Assembly: GCA_964436045.1 (NCBI GenBank)
Contig: CAYTBN010000004.1
Coordinates: 124,001-188,000 of the forward strand
Length of the DNA stretch: 64,000 nt
Direction of reading: 5' to 3'
DNA from: CAYTBN01 sp964436045
Lineage (GTDB): Bacteria > Myxococcota_A > UBA796 > UBA9615 > CAYRNR01
Under the pieces are notes generated by a model. That model searched no databases and was not told where the DNA came from. It was given only the letters and a program-made list of their open reading frames with translations. The position numbers were made by a program, and so were the translations under genes. This document shows positions 27,493 to 35,918 of this stretch, piece after piece (the first letter of the stretch is position 1; every line of letters begins with the position of its first letter).

Positions 27493-27637
27493 TTCTCTCG
27501 ATACGGTGTATCGCATCTACCGCGTCTGATCCAGGGTTTCTTGCAATCTCTTCACACGTTTACCGCCCTCCGCGGAGGCCCCATTGCCGGTCGTCCGAGG
27601 CCCCGGCGGCCGGGGGCGGATGCGGAGCTGCAACGCA

Positions 27638-27646
27638 TGGTAGGCT
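27638..27646 (+). promoter_or_regulatory. Extended -10 (TGG-TAGGCT) of rarA
   Basis: An extended -10, ending 7 nt before the GTG start of rarA; no Shine-Dalgarno. A leaderless-type transcript is predicted. Confidence 0.45.
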
Positions 27647-27653
27647 GCCCGCC

Positions 27654-29000
27654 GTGAGCCGCCAGCCACCCCCACGGACCGCGCCCCGGGTCCCCCTCGC
27701 CGACCGTATCCGGCCCACGTCGCTGGACGAGGTACGGGGCCAGGATCACCTGCTGGCCCCCGGTGCGCCGCTGCGGCAAGCCATCGAGGGTGACCGGCTG
27801 ACGTCGCTGCTGTTGTGGGGTCCGCCGGGGGCGGGCAAGACCACCCTGGCCCGGCTGCTCGCCGACCACACCCGCGCCCACTTCGAGGCATTCTCGGCGG
27901 TGATGGGCAGCGTCAAGGACGTGCGGCGGATCGTCGAGCACGCCCGCTCCCGGCGCGAGGGGATCGAGCAACGGGAGACGATGCTGTTCGTCGATGAGAT
28001 ACATCGCTTCAACAAGGCCCAGCAGGACGCCTTCCTGCCCCACGTGGAGTCGGGGCTGCTGACCCTGGTCGGCGCCACCACCGAGAATCCCTCGTTCCAG
28101 GTGATCCCGGCCCTGCTCAGTCGGTGCGCAGTGCTGGTACTGCACCCCCTGCTGCCCGCGGACCTGCAGCTCATCCTGCGCCGGGCGTTGGCGAACGAGG
28201 AGCACGGTCTGGGGGACAGCGGACTGGTGCTGGAGGACGAGGTCATCGAGCGGCTGGCTCTGTTCGCGGGTGGCGACGCCCGCAAGGCCCTCGGCGCCCT
28301 GGAGCGCGTGGCCCTGGCCGCCGCCGATCGGGCTCCCGACGCCGGCCCGATCACCGTGGACGAGGCCGCGGCGATGCTCGGCGCCGATTCACTGTTGTAC
28401 GACCGCGCGGGCGAGGAGCACTACAACGTCATCTCGGCGTTCATCAAGAGCGTTCGCGGCTCGGACGTGGATGCAGCGCTGTACTGGATGGCGCGAATGC
28501 TGGAGGCCGGCGAGGATCCGATGTTCGTGGCCCGCCGGCTGGTGGTCCTCGCCAGCGAGGACGTGGGCAACGCGGACCCCCGCGCCCTGCAGATCGCCCT
28601 GGCGACCAAGGACGCGGTGCACTTCCTGGGGCTGCCCGAGGCCCGCTTTCCCCTCTCGCAGGCCACCATCTACCTGGCCACGGCGCCCAAGTCGAACAGC
28701 GCGGGCGCCTACTTCGCGGCGGCCAAGGCGGCCCGCAAACACGGCGCCCTGCCCGTACCGGTCCACCTGCGCAACGCCGCGACCGCGTTGATGAAGGAGT
28801 TGGGCTACGGCGAGGGCTACACCTACCCCCATGAGTTCGAGGGCAACCACGTGGCGGCCCAGTACCTGCCCGACGACCTCGCGGGCGCGCGGTTCTTTCA
28901 ACCGGGCGACCAGGGGTTCGAGAAGACGATCCGCCAGCGGCTGGAGATCTGGGAATCGCGCCGCGAACGTGGTGTCCAGGACCGCAAGAAGAAGCGCTGA
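27654..29000 (+). CDS. rarA: Replication-associated recombination protein A (AAA+ ATPase)
   Basis: 448 residues from a GTG. Family marks: N-terminal PLADRIRPTSLDEVRGQDHLL, Walker A GPPGAGKTT (about 54-62), Walker B LFVDEIHRFNKAQQD, sensor 1 GATTENPSF, and the C-terminal tetramerisation and clamp regions (GADVGNADPRALQIA-type segment around LASEDVGNADP). This is the MgsA/WRNIP1 family, acting on stalled replication forks with SSB. The start is supported by an extended -10 just upstream. Length is normal. Confidence 0.96.
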   Translation: MSRQPPPRTAPRVPLADRIRPTSLDEVRGQDHLLAPGAPLRQAIEGDRLTSLLLWGPPGAGKTTLARLLADHTRAHFEAFSAVMGSVKDVRRIVEHARSRREGIEQRETMLFVDEIHRFNKAQQDAFLPHVESGLLTLVGATTENPSFQVIPALLSRCAVLVLHPLLPADLQLILRRALANEEHGLGDSGLVLEDEVIERLALFAGGDARKALGALERVALAAADRAPDAGPITVDEAAAMLGADSLLYDRAGEEHYNVISAFIKSVRGSDVDAALYWMARMLEAGEDPMFVARRLVVLASEDVGNADPRALQIALATKDAVHFLGLPEARFPLSQATIYLATAPKSNSAGAYFAAAKAARKHGALPVPVHLRNAATALMKELGYGEGYTYPHEFEGNHVAAQYLPDDLAGARFFQPGDQGFEKTIRQRLEIWESRRERGVQDRKKKR

Positions 29001-29011
29001 TCCCCGCGCAC

Positions 29012-29040
29012 TTTGCGTTTCCGGGCGCCCCGTGTACCCT
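29012..29040 (+). promoter_or_regulatory. Sigma70-like promoter (TTTGCG-17-TACCCT)
   Basis: TTTGCG (29012-29017), 17-nt spacer, TACCCT (29035-29040), then 7 nt to the ATG at 29048. The transcript start would fall on or next to the ATG: a leaderless mRNA. Confidence 0.5.
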
Positions 29041-29047
29041 TCCGCCC

Positions 29048-29785
29048 ATGCGCCTCACGTTGCTTCTGATCTCGCTGCTGTTGCCCCTCCCCGCCCTGGC
29101 TGCGCCCCTGGGTATCACCGTCGCCGGGCTCGATGACGGGATCCTCAAGGCGGACGTCAGCTTCGACTACGCGAACCGCCGGTACACGGCCACCGCCGAC
29201 GAGGCGGCCACCGACGACGAGGGCATCACCGACAGCACCGCCATCAACACAGCCGCCTTCGGCCTGGGACTCACTCTGCAGCCTTTCCGCTACGCCTCGC
29301 TGGAGGCCCGGGTGCAGATGCACAAGCCCAAGGTGGTGCAGGCCGCCTACACGGCCCCGTGGGGCTGGGGTGTCGGCGGCACCCTGCGGCTCACCCCTCT
29401 GCACGCGGCCCACGACCTGGTCCACGTCGGCGTGTACGGCGCCTTCGACGGCCAGCTGATCCGCTACCCCTCGTCCCCCAACGGTCCCCTGCGGACCTGG
29501 AGCCTGCGGGCCGGTCTGGGCGTGGCCCTCGGCGGTGCCGACCGGGGTTACTACGTCGATCTCGGCGGCCACTACAGCCGCGCCTGGGGCATGGTCAAAC
29601 CCACGGACGCCTCCCCGGTCTACACGCTGACCTCCGAGATGCCCGTCGGCTTCCAGCTGGGCGCCGGCCTGTTCAGCGGCCCCATCAACCCCAGCTTCAA
29701 CACCCACTCCCGCGTCACCGCCGGCATCGCCGTCCGCCTCCTCGACGAGTGGGCACTGTCGATCCGCCTCGGGGCTGTTTTCTAG
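29048..29785 (+). CDS. Putative outer-membrane beta-barrel protein (245 aa)
   Basis: A signal peptide (about 1-18, ending LAAP) is followed by a strand-rich protein with alternating hydrophobic residues, many Tyr and a C-terminal LSIRLGAVF ending in Phe, as in outer-membrane barrels of 8-10 strands. No Cys. Family not recognised. Not linked to its neighbours: rarA is a separate unit upstream and the next gene is convergent. Confidence 0.65.
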   Translation: MRLTLLLISLLLPLPALAAPLGITVAGLDDGILKADVSFDYANRRYTATADEAATDDEGITDSTAINTAAFGLGLTLQPFRYASLEARVQMHKPKVVQAAYTAPWGWGVGGTLRLTPLHAAHDLVHVGVYGAFDGQLIRYPSSPNGPLRTWSLRAGLGVALGGADRGYYVDLGGHYSRAWGMVKPTDASPVYTLTSEMPVGFQLGAGLFSGPINPSFNTHSRVTAGIAVRLLDEWALSIRLGAVF

Positions 29786-29828
29786 CTAGCGCCAAGCTCC
29801 GGCCGCCCCGGGAGCCGTCGGAAGGGTG

Positions 29829-30983
29829 TCAGATCTCGACGAACTTGCCGTGGGCGATGGGGAGGAGTTCGGTGACGCGGCTGGCGGGGATCCAGGCGCG
29901 GATGGCGTGTTCTTCGGAGGTCAGGGCCAGCAGTTCGCAGGAGTTGTGGCGCAGCAGGGCGGCCAGACGGGCGGGCAGGGCGGGATCGCGGGCCAGGTTG
30001 TCGCCGGCCAGGGTCAGGCGGCCGACGGGGTCGAAGACCTCGCAGTCGCCGGGGAGGGCCGCGTCGCCTGCGCCGGGGGCGACCTCGACGAGGAAACGGT
30101 CGCCGATGGCCACGGCTCGCGCGGACGCGGCGCTGGGCAGGGCGGCGAGCACGCTGGCCACCCGGGTTGCCGGGCAGATCACGGCCGCTCGTCCGTCGCT
30201 GTCGCCCGCCAGTGCGGACACCTGGGGGCGGCCCGGGTCGGTGGCCGGGAAGCGGCGGACCACGGTCTGGCCCGTGCCGTTGGCCGGGTCGGTGGCGCGG
30301 CAATACAGGGCGATGCCCATCCGGCGGGCGTGGCGGACGGCGTCGGCGGCCAGCACCCGGGCGCCGCCCTCGGCCAGGGCCAACATGGTGTCGCTGTCCA
30401 GGTCGTCCAGCCGCGCCACCTCGGGCACCAGGCGGGGATCGGCGCTGAAGATGCCATCCACGTCGCTGTAGATCTCGACGGCGTCGGCACCCAGCGCGGC
30501 GGCCAGCGCCACCGCGGTGGTGTCCGACCCGCCACGGCGCAAGGTGGTGATCTCGCGTTTGTAGCTGACACCCTGGTAGCCGGCCACGACGACGACCTTG
30601 CCCCGGGCCAGCTCGTCCTCCACCCGCACCGGCCGCACCTCGATGATACGGGCGTCCTGGTGGCAGTCGTTGGTCAGGATTCCGGCCTGACTGCCGGTGA
30701 ACGAGATGGACTCGCACTCCCGGGCCTGCAGGGCCATGCACAGCAAGGCGGTGGCGATACGCTCGCCCGCGGTGACCAGCATGTCCCGCTCCCGGTCGCA
30801 GCGGTCCGCGGTCACCTGGTCCGCCAGGGCCAGCAGCTGGTCGGTCGTGCTCCCCATCGCCGAGACCACCACCACCACGTCGTGCCCCTCCCGGCGGGCG
30901 GCCACGACCCGATCCGCGGCCTTGCCGATCCGCGCCGGATCGGCCATCGACGTGCCGCCGAACTTCTGGACGATGGTGCTCAT
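29829..30983 (-). CDS. lysC: Aspartate kinase
   Basis: 384 residues. The N-terminal QKFGGTSM is the aspartokinase signature; GRGGSDTTAVALA-like LRRGGSDTTAVALA and YSDVDGIFSADPR follow in the kinase domain. The C-terminal about 130 residues fit two ACT-like domains, though their effector-binding residues are not well conserved, so lysine/threonine feedback may be altered. It catalyses the first step of the Lys/Thr/Met pathway. It lies 7 nt downstream of a glycosidase-like gene, an unusual partner. Confidence 0.93.
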   Translation of the reverse strand: MSTIVQKFGGTSMADPARIGKAADRVVAARREGHDVVVVVSAMGSTTDQLLALADQVTADRCDRERDMLVTAGERIATALLCMALQARECESISFTGSQAGILTNDCHQDARIIEVRPVRVEDELARGKVVVVAGYQGVSYKREITTLRRGGSDTTAVALAAALGADAVEIYSDVDGIFSADPRLVPEVARLDDLDSDTMLALAEGGARVLAADAVRHARRMGIALYCRATDPANGTGQTVVRRFPATDPGRPQVSALAGDSDGRAAVICPATRVASVLAALPSAASARAVAIGDRFLVEVAPGAGDAALPGDCEVFDPVGRLTLAGDNLARDPALPARLAALLRHNSCELLALTSEEHAIRAWIPASRVTELLPIAHGKFVEI

Positions 30984-30990
30984 CCCGCTT

Positions 30991-32523
30991 TCACCCCCCC
31001 GCCGCCGTCAACAGCAACGGATCTTCACCCCGGGCCACCTCGTGCGCGTCGACCTCGGTCCCCTCGTCGGGGGCGTCCGTGGCGTCCTCGACCAGGTCCC
31101 ACATCCGCACACGCTCCGCTCCGAGCGCCTCGGCGGCGTCGAAGGAATGGACCCCGGGCAGCAGGAGGAGCACGTCACCTGCGTCGCCGCGTCGCACCCT
31201 GTAGCCAGCACCTCCGGCGAGATCCTCGACCGCCGTCCAGCCCTCGAGGGCGCTGGACAGCAGGGAGAAGGCCCGGCCCACCGGCTTGAGGGCGAACCCC
31301 GAGCAGCGGGGCGGCTGCCTGGGCAGCGCGACCGGGTCCTCGCAGCCGTAGAGGCTGTTGGTCCCGAACACCCGCCACTGGCGGCTCTTGCCCACCGGTG
31401 GCCCGTCGTGCAGTGCGTGCCAGAACACCCGCTGCACCTTGCCGCTGGCCAGCCCCTGGCCCACCAGCGAGGTCAGCATCCGGCTCTGCCGCTCCCGGTC
31501 GTAGCCCTCGGCGGCCTCGGGATCGCCGGGCACGCTGGTCTCGGTGATCCAGATCGGGACGCGGCCTGAGGACAGCTCGTGGAGCATGTCGATCCGCTGG
31601 CTCTGGATGGCCAGCTTGCGGCTGTAGTCGTGCATATCGAGGGCGTCGATGTCGTCGAGGACGGCGCCATCCTCGAGCCCCAGCAGCCGCTCGGTCCAGC
31701 CGCTCTTGTTCTCGGTCACGTGGCCGAAGGTCATCGATGCGGCCAGACGGGCGTCGGGGCTGGCGTCACGCATCACCTCGCGGGTGATGCGTACCAGTTC
31801 CAGGTACTGCTCGGGGGTGGCGTAGTCCCGCTTGATCTCCACGCAGGTCTCGTAATGCAGGTCGTTCTCGTTGCCCAGCTGGAACCAGCGGATCGGCGCC
31901 TTCAGGTCGGGCATGTCGTCGACCCCGTCGCCGTCGTAGCGCTCGACCAGGGTGCGGACGTAGTAGCGGTAGTCCGCCTCCTCCTCACCCTCGGTGGGCA
32001 GGTAGGTCTCGGGGAGATGCTGGGTGAACTGGCGGCACGAGGCGATGCCGTTGGTGCGGCCGATGATCAGCAGGATGTCGATGTCGTGGGCCTGGACGGT
32101 CCGCACCAGCTCGTCGTGGTAGGTCCAGTCGTACTCCCGCCGCTCCAGCGTCTGCTGATCGAAGCCCGGGAAGTGGCTGGAGTGATGCCGGTACCAACCG
32201 GCCCCGGTGGCCGCCAACCGCTCGGCGTCGCCGTGGGCCTTGGCCGGCCAGTCCGCCAGGTCGAACTTCTTGAACAGCCGCGGCGGGATCATCCCGACCC
32301 CGGTGGTGACCCCCAGCGGGTGGTCGGGGTGGAACAGGCCGGGCGGGGAGGCCCAGCGGTCCTCGTTCCGGGCAGATCCCGCCCCGGTCTCCACCGCCTC
32401 CCCCGCCTCGTCACCGGAGGTCTCCGGGGGCGCGGGATGACAGATCGACGAGGACGCGGCCAGCCAGACGGCCAGGACGACCACGCCGAGGGCAGCGACA
32501 CCGATCAGAGCGCTTCGGTACAC
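30991..32523 (-). CDS. Membrane-anchored glycoside hydrolase-like protein (clan GH-A type)
   Basis: 510 residues from a GTG at 32523 that overlaps the previous gene by 19 nt; the longer frame upstream is inside that gene. A transmembrane/signal segment (about 5-25) ends near a Cys. The rest reads like a (beta/alpha)8 glycosidase: YRHHSSHFPGF, an Asn-Glu pair in WFQLGNENDLHYE (acid/base position) and IWITETSVPG (nucleophile Glu position), as in GH39-type enzymes. Substrate unknown; an envelope or capsular polysaccharide is possible. lysC follows 7 nt downstream. Confidence 0.65.
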   Translation of the reverse strand: MYRSALIGVAALGVVVLAVWLAASSSICHPAPPETSGDEAGEAVETGAGSARNEDRWASPPGLFHPDHPLGVTTGVGMIPPRLFKKFDLADWPAKAHGDAERLAATGAGWYRHHSSHFPGFDQQTLERREYDWTYHDELVRTVQAHDIDILLIIGRTNGIASCRQFTQHLPETYLPTEGEEEADYRYYVRTLVERYDGDGVDDMPDLKAPIRWFQLGNENDLHYETCVEIKRDYATPEQYLELVRITREVMRDASPDARLAASMTFGHVTENKSGWTERLLGLEDGAVLDDIDALDMHDYSRKLAIQSQRIDMLHELSSGRVPIWITETSVPGDPEAAEGYDRERQSRMLTSLVGQGLASGKVQRVFWHALHDGPPVGKSRQWRVFGTNSLYGCEDPVALPRQPPRCSGFALKPVGRAFSLLSSALEGWTAVEDLAGGAGYRVRRGDAGDVLLLLPGVHSFDAAEALGAERVRMWDLVEDATDAPDEGTEVDAHEVARGEDPLLLTAAGG

Positions 32524-33326
32524 AGTTCCTGGATCCTCTCGTCCCACTCCACGAGTCCGTCCTTGTATTGGTTTTCCCAGAATGGAGCCTCCTCGGAGAC
32601 CCCGTCGAGGAAACCATGATTCCACAACGCGTACAGGTGCAGGGTCTGCCCGGCTCCCCGGGGCACGAACACCTCGATGTGGTAGCTCTGCTCGAACCCG
32701 CCAGCGGTCACGTTCTCCTCGGCCGCGGCGGGCATCACGTTACGGGCCAGCAGGACCTGGGTCGCCTCGCCCTCGGCGTCCTCGTACCCGAATCGTCGGA
32801 ACCGCGTGACCAGCCCGTAGGACATGGCCAGGCCGACGATGGAGTCCTCGAGCTCCGAGTGCCAGTCCACCTGATCGCAGCCCCCGTCGGGGAAGCAGTC
32901 GGGATCGCTGTCGAAGGTACGCTCGTAGCTGTCGTAGTTGCCCGGGAACAGGGTGAGCTGGTCGGGTTCCAGGGTGATCTCCACCACCCGCGCCAGGCTG
33001 CAGTCGACCACCGTGGCGATGTAGACACCCACGGCAAGGGTCGGGTCCGGATCCCAGGTCATCGCCTCGAGGGAGTCGACCTGAGCCGTGCTCAGATCGC
33101 TGACTCCGCCAGTGGCCCAGCCGTCCTCGACCTCGTCGGTGGTGTCGAACCAGCGGTCCAGGTTCTCGGCGCCAGCGCCCACCAGCGACGGATCGTCGTT
33201 GTCCATCTCGTCGAAAAAAAAGTGGGCCAGATCGTCCAGCTCGGTGGGCGCGTCGGGCAGCGGCGGACGGCAACCGAAGGCCAGCAGGGTCAGTCCCGCA
33301 AGGGGGATGGCGGCGACGCTGCGCAT
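32505..33326 (-). CDS. Putative lipoprotein (273 aa), function unknown
   Basis: Signal with lipobox LLAFGC at about 15-19. The mature part is acidic, with two short Cys-containing loops (DPDCFPDGGCDQ) and a beta-rich core. Near residue 38 there is a run of codons giving FFF, encoded by an A8 homopolymer (T8 on the coding strand) that could slip in replication or sequencing. Family not recognised. First gene of the operon with the glycosidase-like protein and lysC. Confidence 0.65.
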   Translation of the reverse strand: MRSVAAIPLAGLTLLAFGCRPPLPDAPTELDDLAHFFFDEMDNDDPSLVGAGAENLDRWFDTTDEVEDGWATGGVSDLSTAQVDSLEAMTWDPDPTLAVGVYIATVVDCSLARVVEITLEPDQLTLFPGNYDSYERTFDSDPDCFPDGGCDQVDWHSELEDSIVGLAMSYGLVTRFRRFGYEDAEGEATQVLLARNVMPAAAEENVTAGGFEQSYHIEVFVPRGAGQTLHLYALWNHGFLDGVSEEAPFWENQYKDGLVEWDERIQELCTEAL

Positions 33327-33334
33327 CGCGGCGC

Positions 33335-33340
33335 ATCATA
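33335..33340 (-). promoter_or_regulatory. -10 element TATGAT for the lipoprotein at 33326
   Basis: Minus-strand TATGAT ends 8 nt before the ATG. No ribosome site. The element is within 20 nt of the divergent gap promoter. Confidence 0.5.
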
Positions 33341-33354
33341 CAGTGCACCGGGTC

Positions 33355-33382
33355 TTGAAGATCCTGAAAAAGGGCGTAATGT
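33355..33382 (+). promoter_or_regulatory. Sigma70-like promoter of gap
   Basis: TTGAAG (33355-33360), 16-nt spacer, TAATGT (33377-33382). A normal leader of about 48 nt with a GGAGG ribosome site follows. Confidence 0.6.
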
Positions 33383-33437
33383 GACTGCGCTCGCGACCAA
33401 ACACGACTTCCCTTCCCCCCTCTGGAGGACAGAGATC

Positions 33438-34448
33438 ATGACCATCCGTGTTGGCATCAACGGGTTCGGCCGCATCGGCCGGCTGGTCTTCCGCGTGATG
33501 GACGCCCGCGACTCGATCGAGGTCGTGGCGGTCAACGACCTGGCGGACGCCCACAGCCTGGCGACGCTGCTCAAGTACGATTCGGTCCACGGCAAGTTCG
33601 ACGGCACGGTCGAGGCGGCGGACGATGACACCATCGTCGTCAACGGCGACAAGCTGCAGGTGCTCACCGAGCGCAACCCTGCCGCCCTGCCCTGGAAGGA
33701 GCTGGGCGTCGACTTCGTGGTCGAGGCCACCGGTATCTTCCGCAAGCGCGACCAGATCGCCATGCACCTGGAGGCCGGCGCCCCCAAGGTGCTGCTGACC
33801 GTCCCGGCCAAGGACGAGATCGACGCGACCGTGGTCCTCGGCGTCAACGACCACACCCTGACCCCCGACGCCCAGATCATCTCCAACGCCTCGTGCACGA
33901 CCAACTGCCTGGCGCCCCTGGTCAAGGTGCTCAACGACAGCTTCGGAATCCGCCACGGATTGATGACCACGACCCACGCCTACACCAACGGCCAGAGCAT
34001 CCTCGATGCGGTCCACAAGGACCTGCGGCGGGCCCGGACGGCGGCGGCCAACATCATCCCGACCACCACGGGCGCCGCCCGCGCCGTGGGCAAGGTCCTG
34101 CCCGAGGTGGCCGGCAAGCTGGACGGCATGGCGATGCGCGTACCCGTGCCCGACGGCTCCTGTGTCGACCTGGTCGCGGTCCTGGAGCGGGACGTCACCA
34201 CCGAGGATGTCAACCGGGCCATCCGTCGGGCGGCGGACGGCGCGCTCGAGGGCATCCTCGAGTACAGCACCGACCCGATCGTCTCGGCGGACATCGTCGG
34301 CAACCCCCACTCCTCGATCTTCGACTCCCCGCTGACGATGGTCACCGGCGGCAACCTGGTGAAGGTCATCAGCTGGTACGACAACGAGTGGGGATACTCG
34401 AACCGCGTGGTCGACCTGCTGGTCAAGGCTCACTACCTGAGCAAGTAG
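33438..34448 (+). CDS. gap: Glyceraldehyde-3-phosphate dehydrogenase, type I
   Basis: 336 residues from the ATG at 33438, with GGAGG upstream. NAD-binding motif INGFGRIGR, catalytic NASCTTNCLAP (Cys about 153), and WYDNEWGYSNRV at the C-terminus are all intact. It catalyses oxidation of glyceraldehyde 3-phosphate in glycolysis. The usual partner pgk does not follow; a vWA lipoprotein pair does. Confidence 0.97.
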   Translation: MTIRVGINGFGRIGRLVFRVMDARDSIEVVAVNDLADAHSLATLLKYDSVHGKFDGTVEAADDDTIVVNGDKLQVLTERNPAALPWKELGVDFVVEATGIFRKRDQIAMHLEAGAPKVLLTVPAKDEIDATVVLGVNDHTLTPDAQIISNASCTTNCLAPLVKVLNDSFGIRHGLMTTTHAYTNGQSILDAVHKDLRRARTAAANIIPTTTGAARAVGKVLPEVAGKLDGMAMRVPVPDGSCVDLVAVLERDVTTEDVNRAIRRAADGALEGILEYSTDPIVSADIVGNPHSSIFDSPLTMVTGGNLVKVISWYDNEWGYSNRVVDLLVKAHYLSK

Positions 34449-34490
34449 AGTCCGAGACCGGGGCCGGGGCCGAGGCCGAGACTGCGGTCT
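34449..34490. repeat. CCGAGA/GGGGCC hexamer repeat after gap
   Basis: A short tract of hexamer-like units (CCGAGACC, GGGGCC twice, GAGGCC, GAGACT) directly after the gap stop. Similar CCGAGACC units occur in the coding sequence at 55425-55475 and just after the stop at 59467. No gene here. Confidence 0.5.
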
Positions 34491-34574
34491 TCCGCCAATT
34501 CCTGCCCTGGCTCAACTCTCCTCAATTGCAGTAGTCTTCCAGTCCAGGGAAACCCCTGTCACGAAGGGACGACC

Positions 34575-35918
34575 ATGCGTTGTGGGGCGCTGCTGGCGAT
34601 TGTCTTGCTACTGATGACGGGTTGTCCGCCGGACGACGACGATGTCGTGGATGACGACACCTCGGGCGACGACGATGCGACCGGCGACGATGACGACGAC
34701 GTCACGGGCGACGACGACGACAGCTCGCCGACCGGCGATGTGTACCTGTGGCCGACGCCGAGTTTCGACGACACCCTGCTCGGTTGCGACAGCAGCGCCG
34801 GATTCCAGATCGTCAACCAGGGCGAAGATCGGGTCGAGATCACCGCGGCGGCCGTGGACCCGGCAGGTGCCGGCTTCGCGTTGGCACTCCCCGCGGAGCT
34901 GCCGATCGCGATCTTCCCCGGTTTCGACCTGGAGGTCGACGTGGTCTTCGAGCCGCAGGTGCCCGGCGCCCACGCGGCGACGGTGGTGGTGCAGACCGAT
35001 CACCCGGAGTTGCCGGAGCTGATCCTGGTGCTGGAGGGGACGGGTTCGTCCGCCGGGGACGTCGTCGACACCTTCGTGCAGGAGGAAGACGGCGATCGGG
35101 TGGACGTGTTGTGGGTGGTCGACAACTCCTGCTCGATGGCGGCCCAACAGAACCAGCTGGCGATCAATGCGGACACCTTCGTCGGTATCCTGGAGGCCGC
35201 CGATCTGGACTACCAGATCGGCGTCGTGACCACCGACACCGGAGAGCTCCAGGGCCCCGAGCCGATCATCTCACCCTCGCTGTTGGATCCCGCCGGGGCC
35301 TTCGCGGCGGCCGTCCAGCTGGGCACCGACGGCAGCTGGTCCGAGATGCCGCTACGTTTTGGCTACGAGGCGGTCACCTCGCCCCTGGCGGATCCGGGTG
35401 GGCCCAACGACGGTTTTGTGCGGCAAGACGCTGGGCTGTCGGTGATCATCGCCACCGACGAGGTGGATCAGTCCGGGGGAGATGCCGCCACCTGGATCGC
35501 CCAGTTCCAGGCGTTGAAGCTGGATCCCGAGGCCGTGGCCATCAGCGGGATCTATGGCCTGGCGGTCGGCTGCCCCAACCCACCGGCCGACGCCGACCCG
35601 ATGCTCGCCGAGATCATCGCCCAGACAGGGGGGGTGGAGGTCTCCATCTGTGAACCGGACTGGTCGCCAGTGCTCACTGTCGCGCCGACCCTGGTCTCGG
35701 AGCCGGCGGCACGTTTTCCCCTGAGCGAGCCGGCGATGCCGCTGACCCTGGAGGTGGCGGTAGAGGCCCAGCCGGTCACGGCTGGCTGGAGTTACGACGA
35801 GGCCGGCAACGCGGTGGTCTTCGAGCCCGACTCGGTGCCCGAGCCGGGCGAGGTCGTCACGGTGCAGTACCACGTGGTCGGCGAATGCCCGGCCGCGGCC
35901 CACGGAGGTGTGCGATGA
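34575..35918 (+). CDS. Asp-rich von Willebrand A-like lipoprotein, first of tandem pair
   Basis: 447 residues; lipobox LLMTGC followed by a long Asp-rich tether (GDDDD, DDDTSGDDD). One ASH-like Ig domain (about 65-155) precedes a vWA-type domain with the MIDAS motif DNSCS (about 184), TTD, and an ATDE loop, then the shared GGPNDGFVR segment. It is paralogous to the proteins at 35915 and 25858. Likely anchored in the outer membrane with the tether spacing the folded part from the membrane. Stop overlaps the next start (ATGA). Confidence 0.75.
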   Translation: MRCGALLAIVLLLMTGCPPDDDDVVDDDTSGDDDATGDDDDDVTGDDDDSSPTGDVYLWPTPSFDDTLLGCDSSAGFQIVNQGEDRVEITAAAVDPAGAGFALALPAELPIAIFPGFDLEVDVVFEPQVPGAHAATVVVQTDHPELPELILVLEGTGSSAGDVVDTFVQEEDGDRVDVLWVVDNSCSMAAQQNQLAINADTFVGILEAADLDYQIGVVTTDTGELQGPEPIISPSLLDPAGAFAAAVQLGTDGSWSEMPLRFGYEAVTSPLADPGGPNDGFVRQDAGLSVIIATDEVDQSGGDAATWIAQFQALKLDPEAVAISGIYGLAVGCPNPPADADPMLAEIIAQTGGVEVSICEPDWSPVLTVAPTLVSEPAARFPLSEPAMPLTLEVAVEAQPVTAGWSYDEAGNAVVFEPDSVPEPGEVVTVQYHVVGECPAAAHGGVR

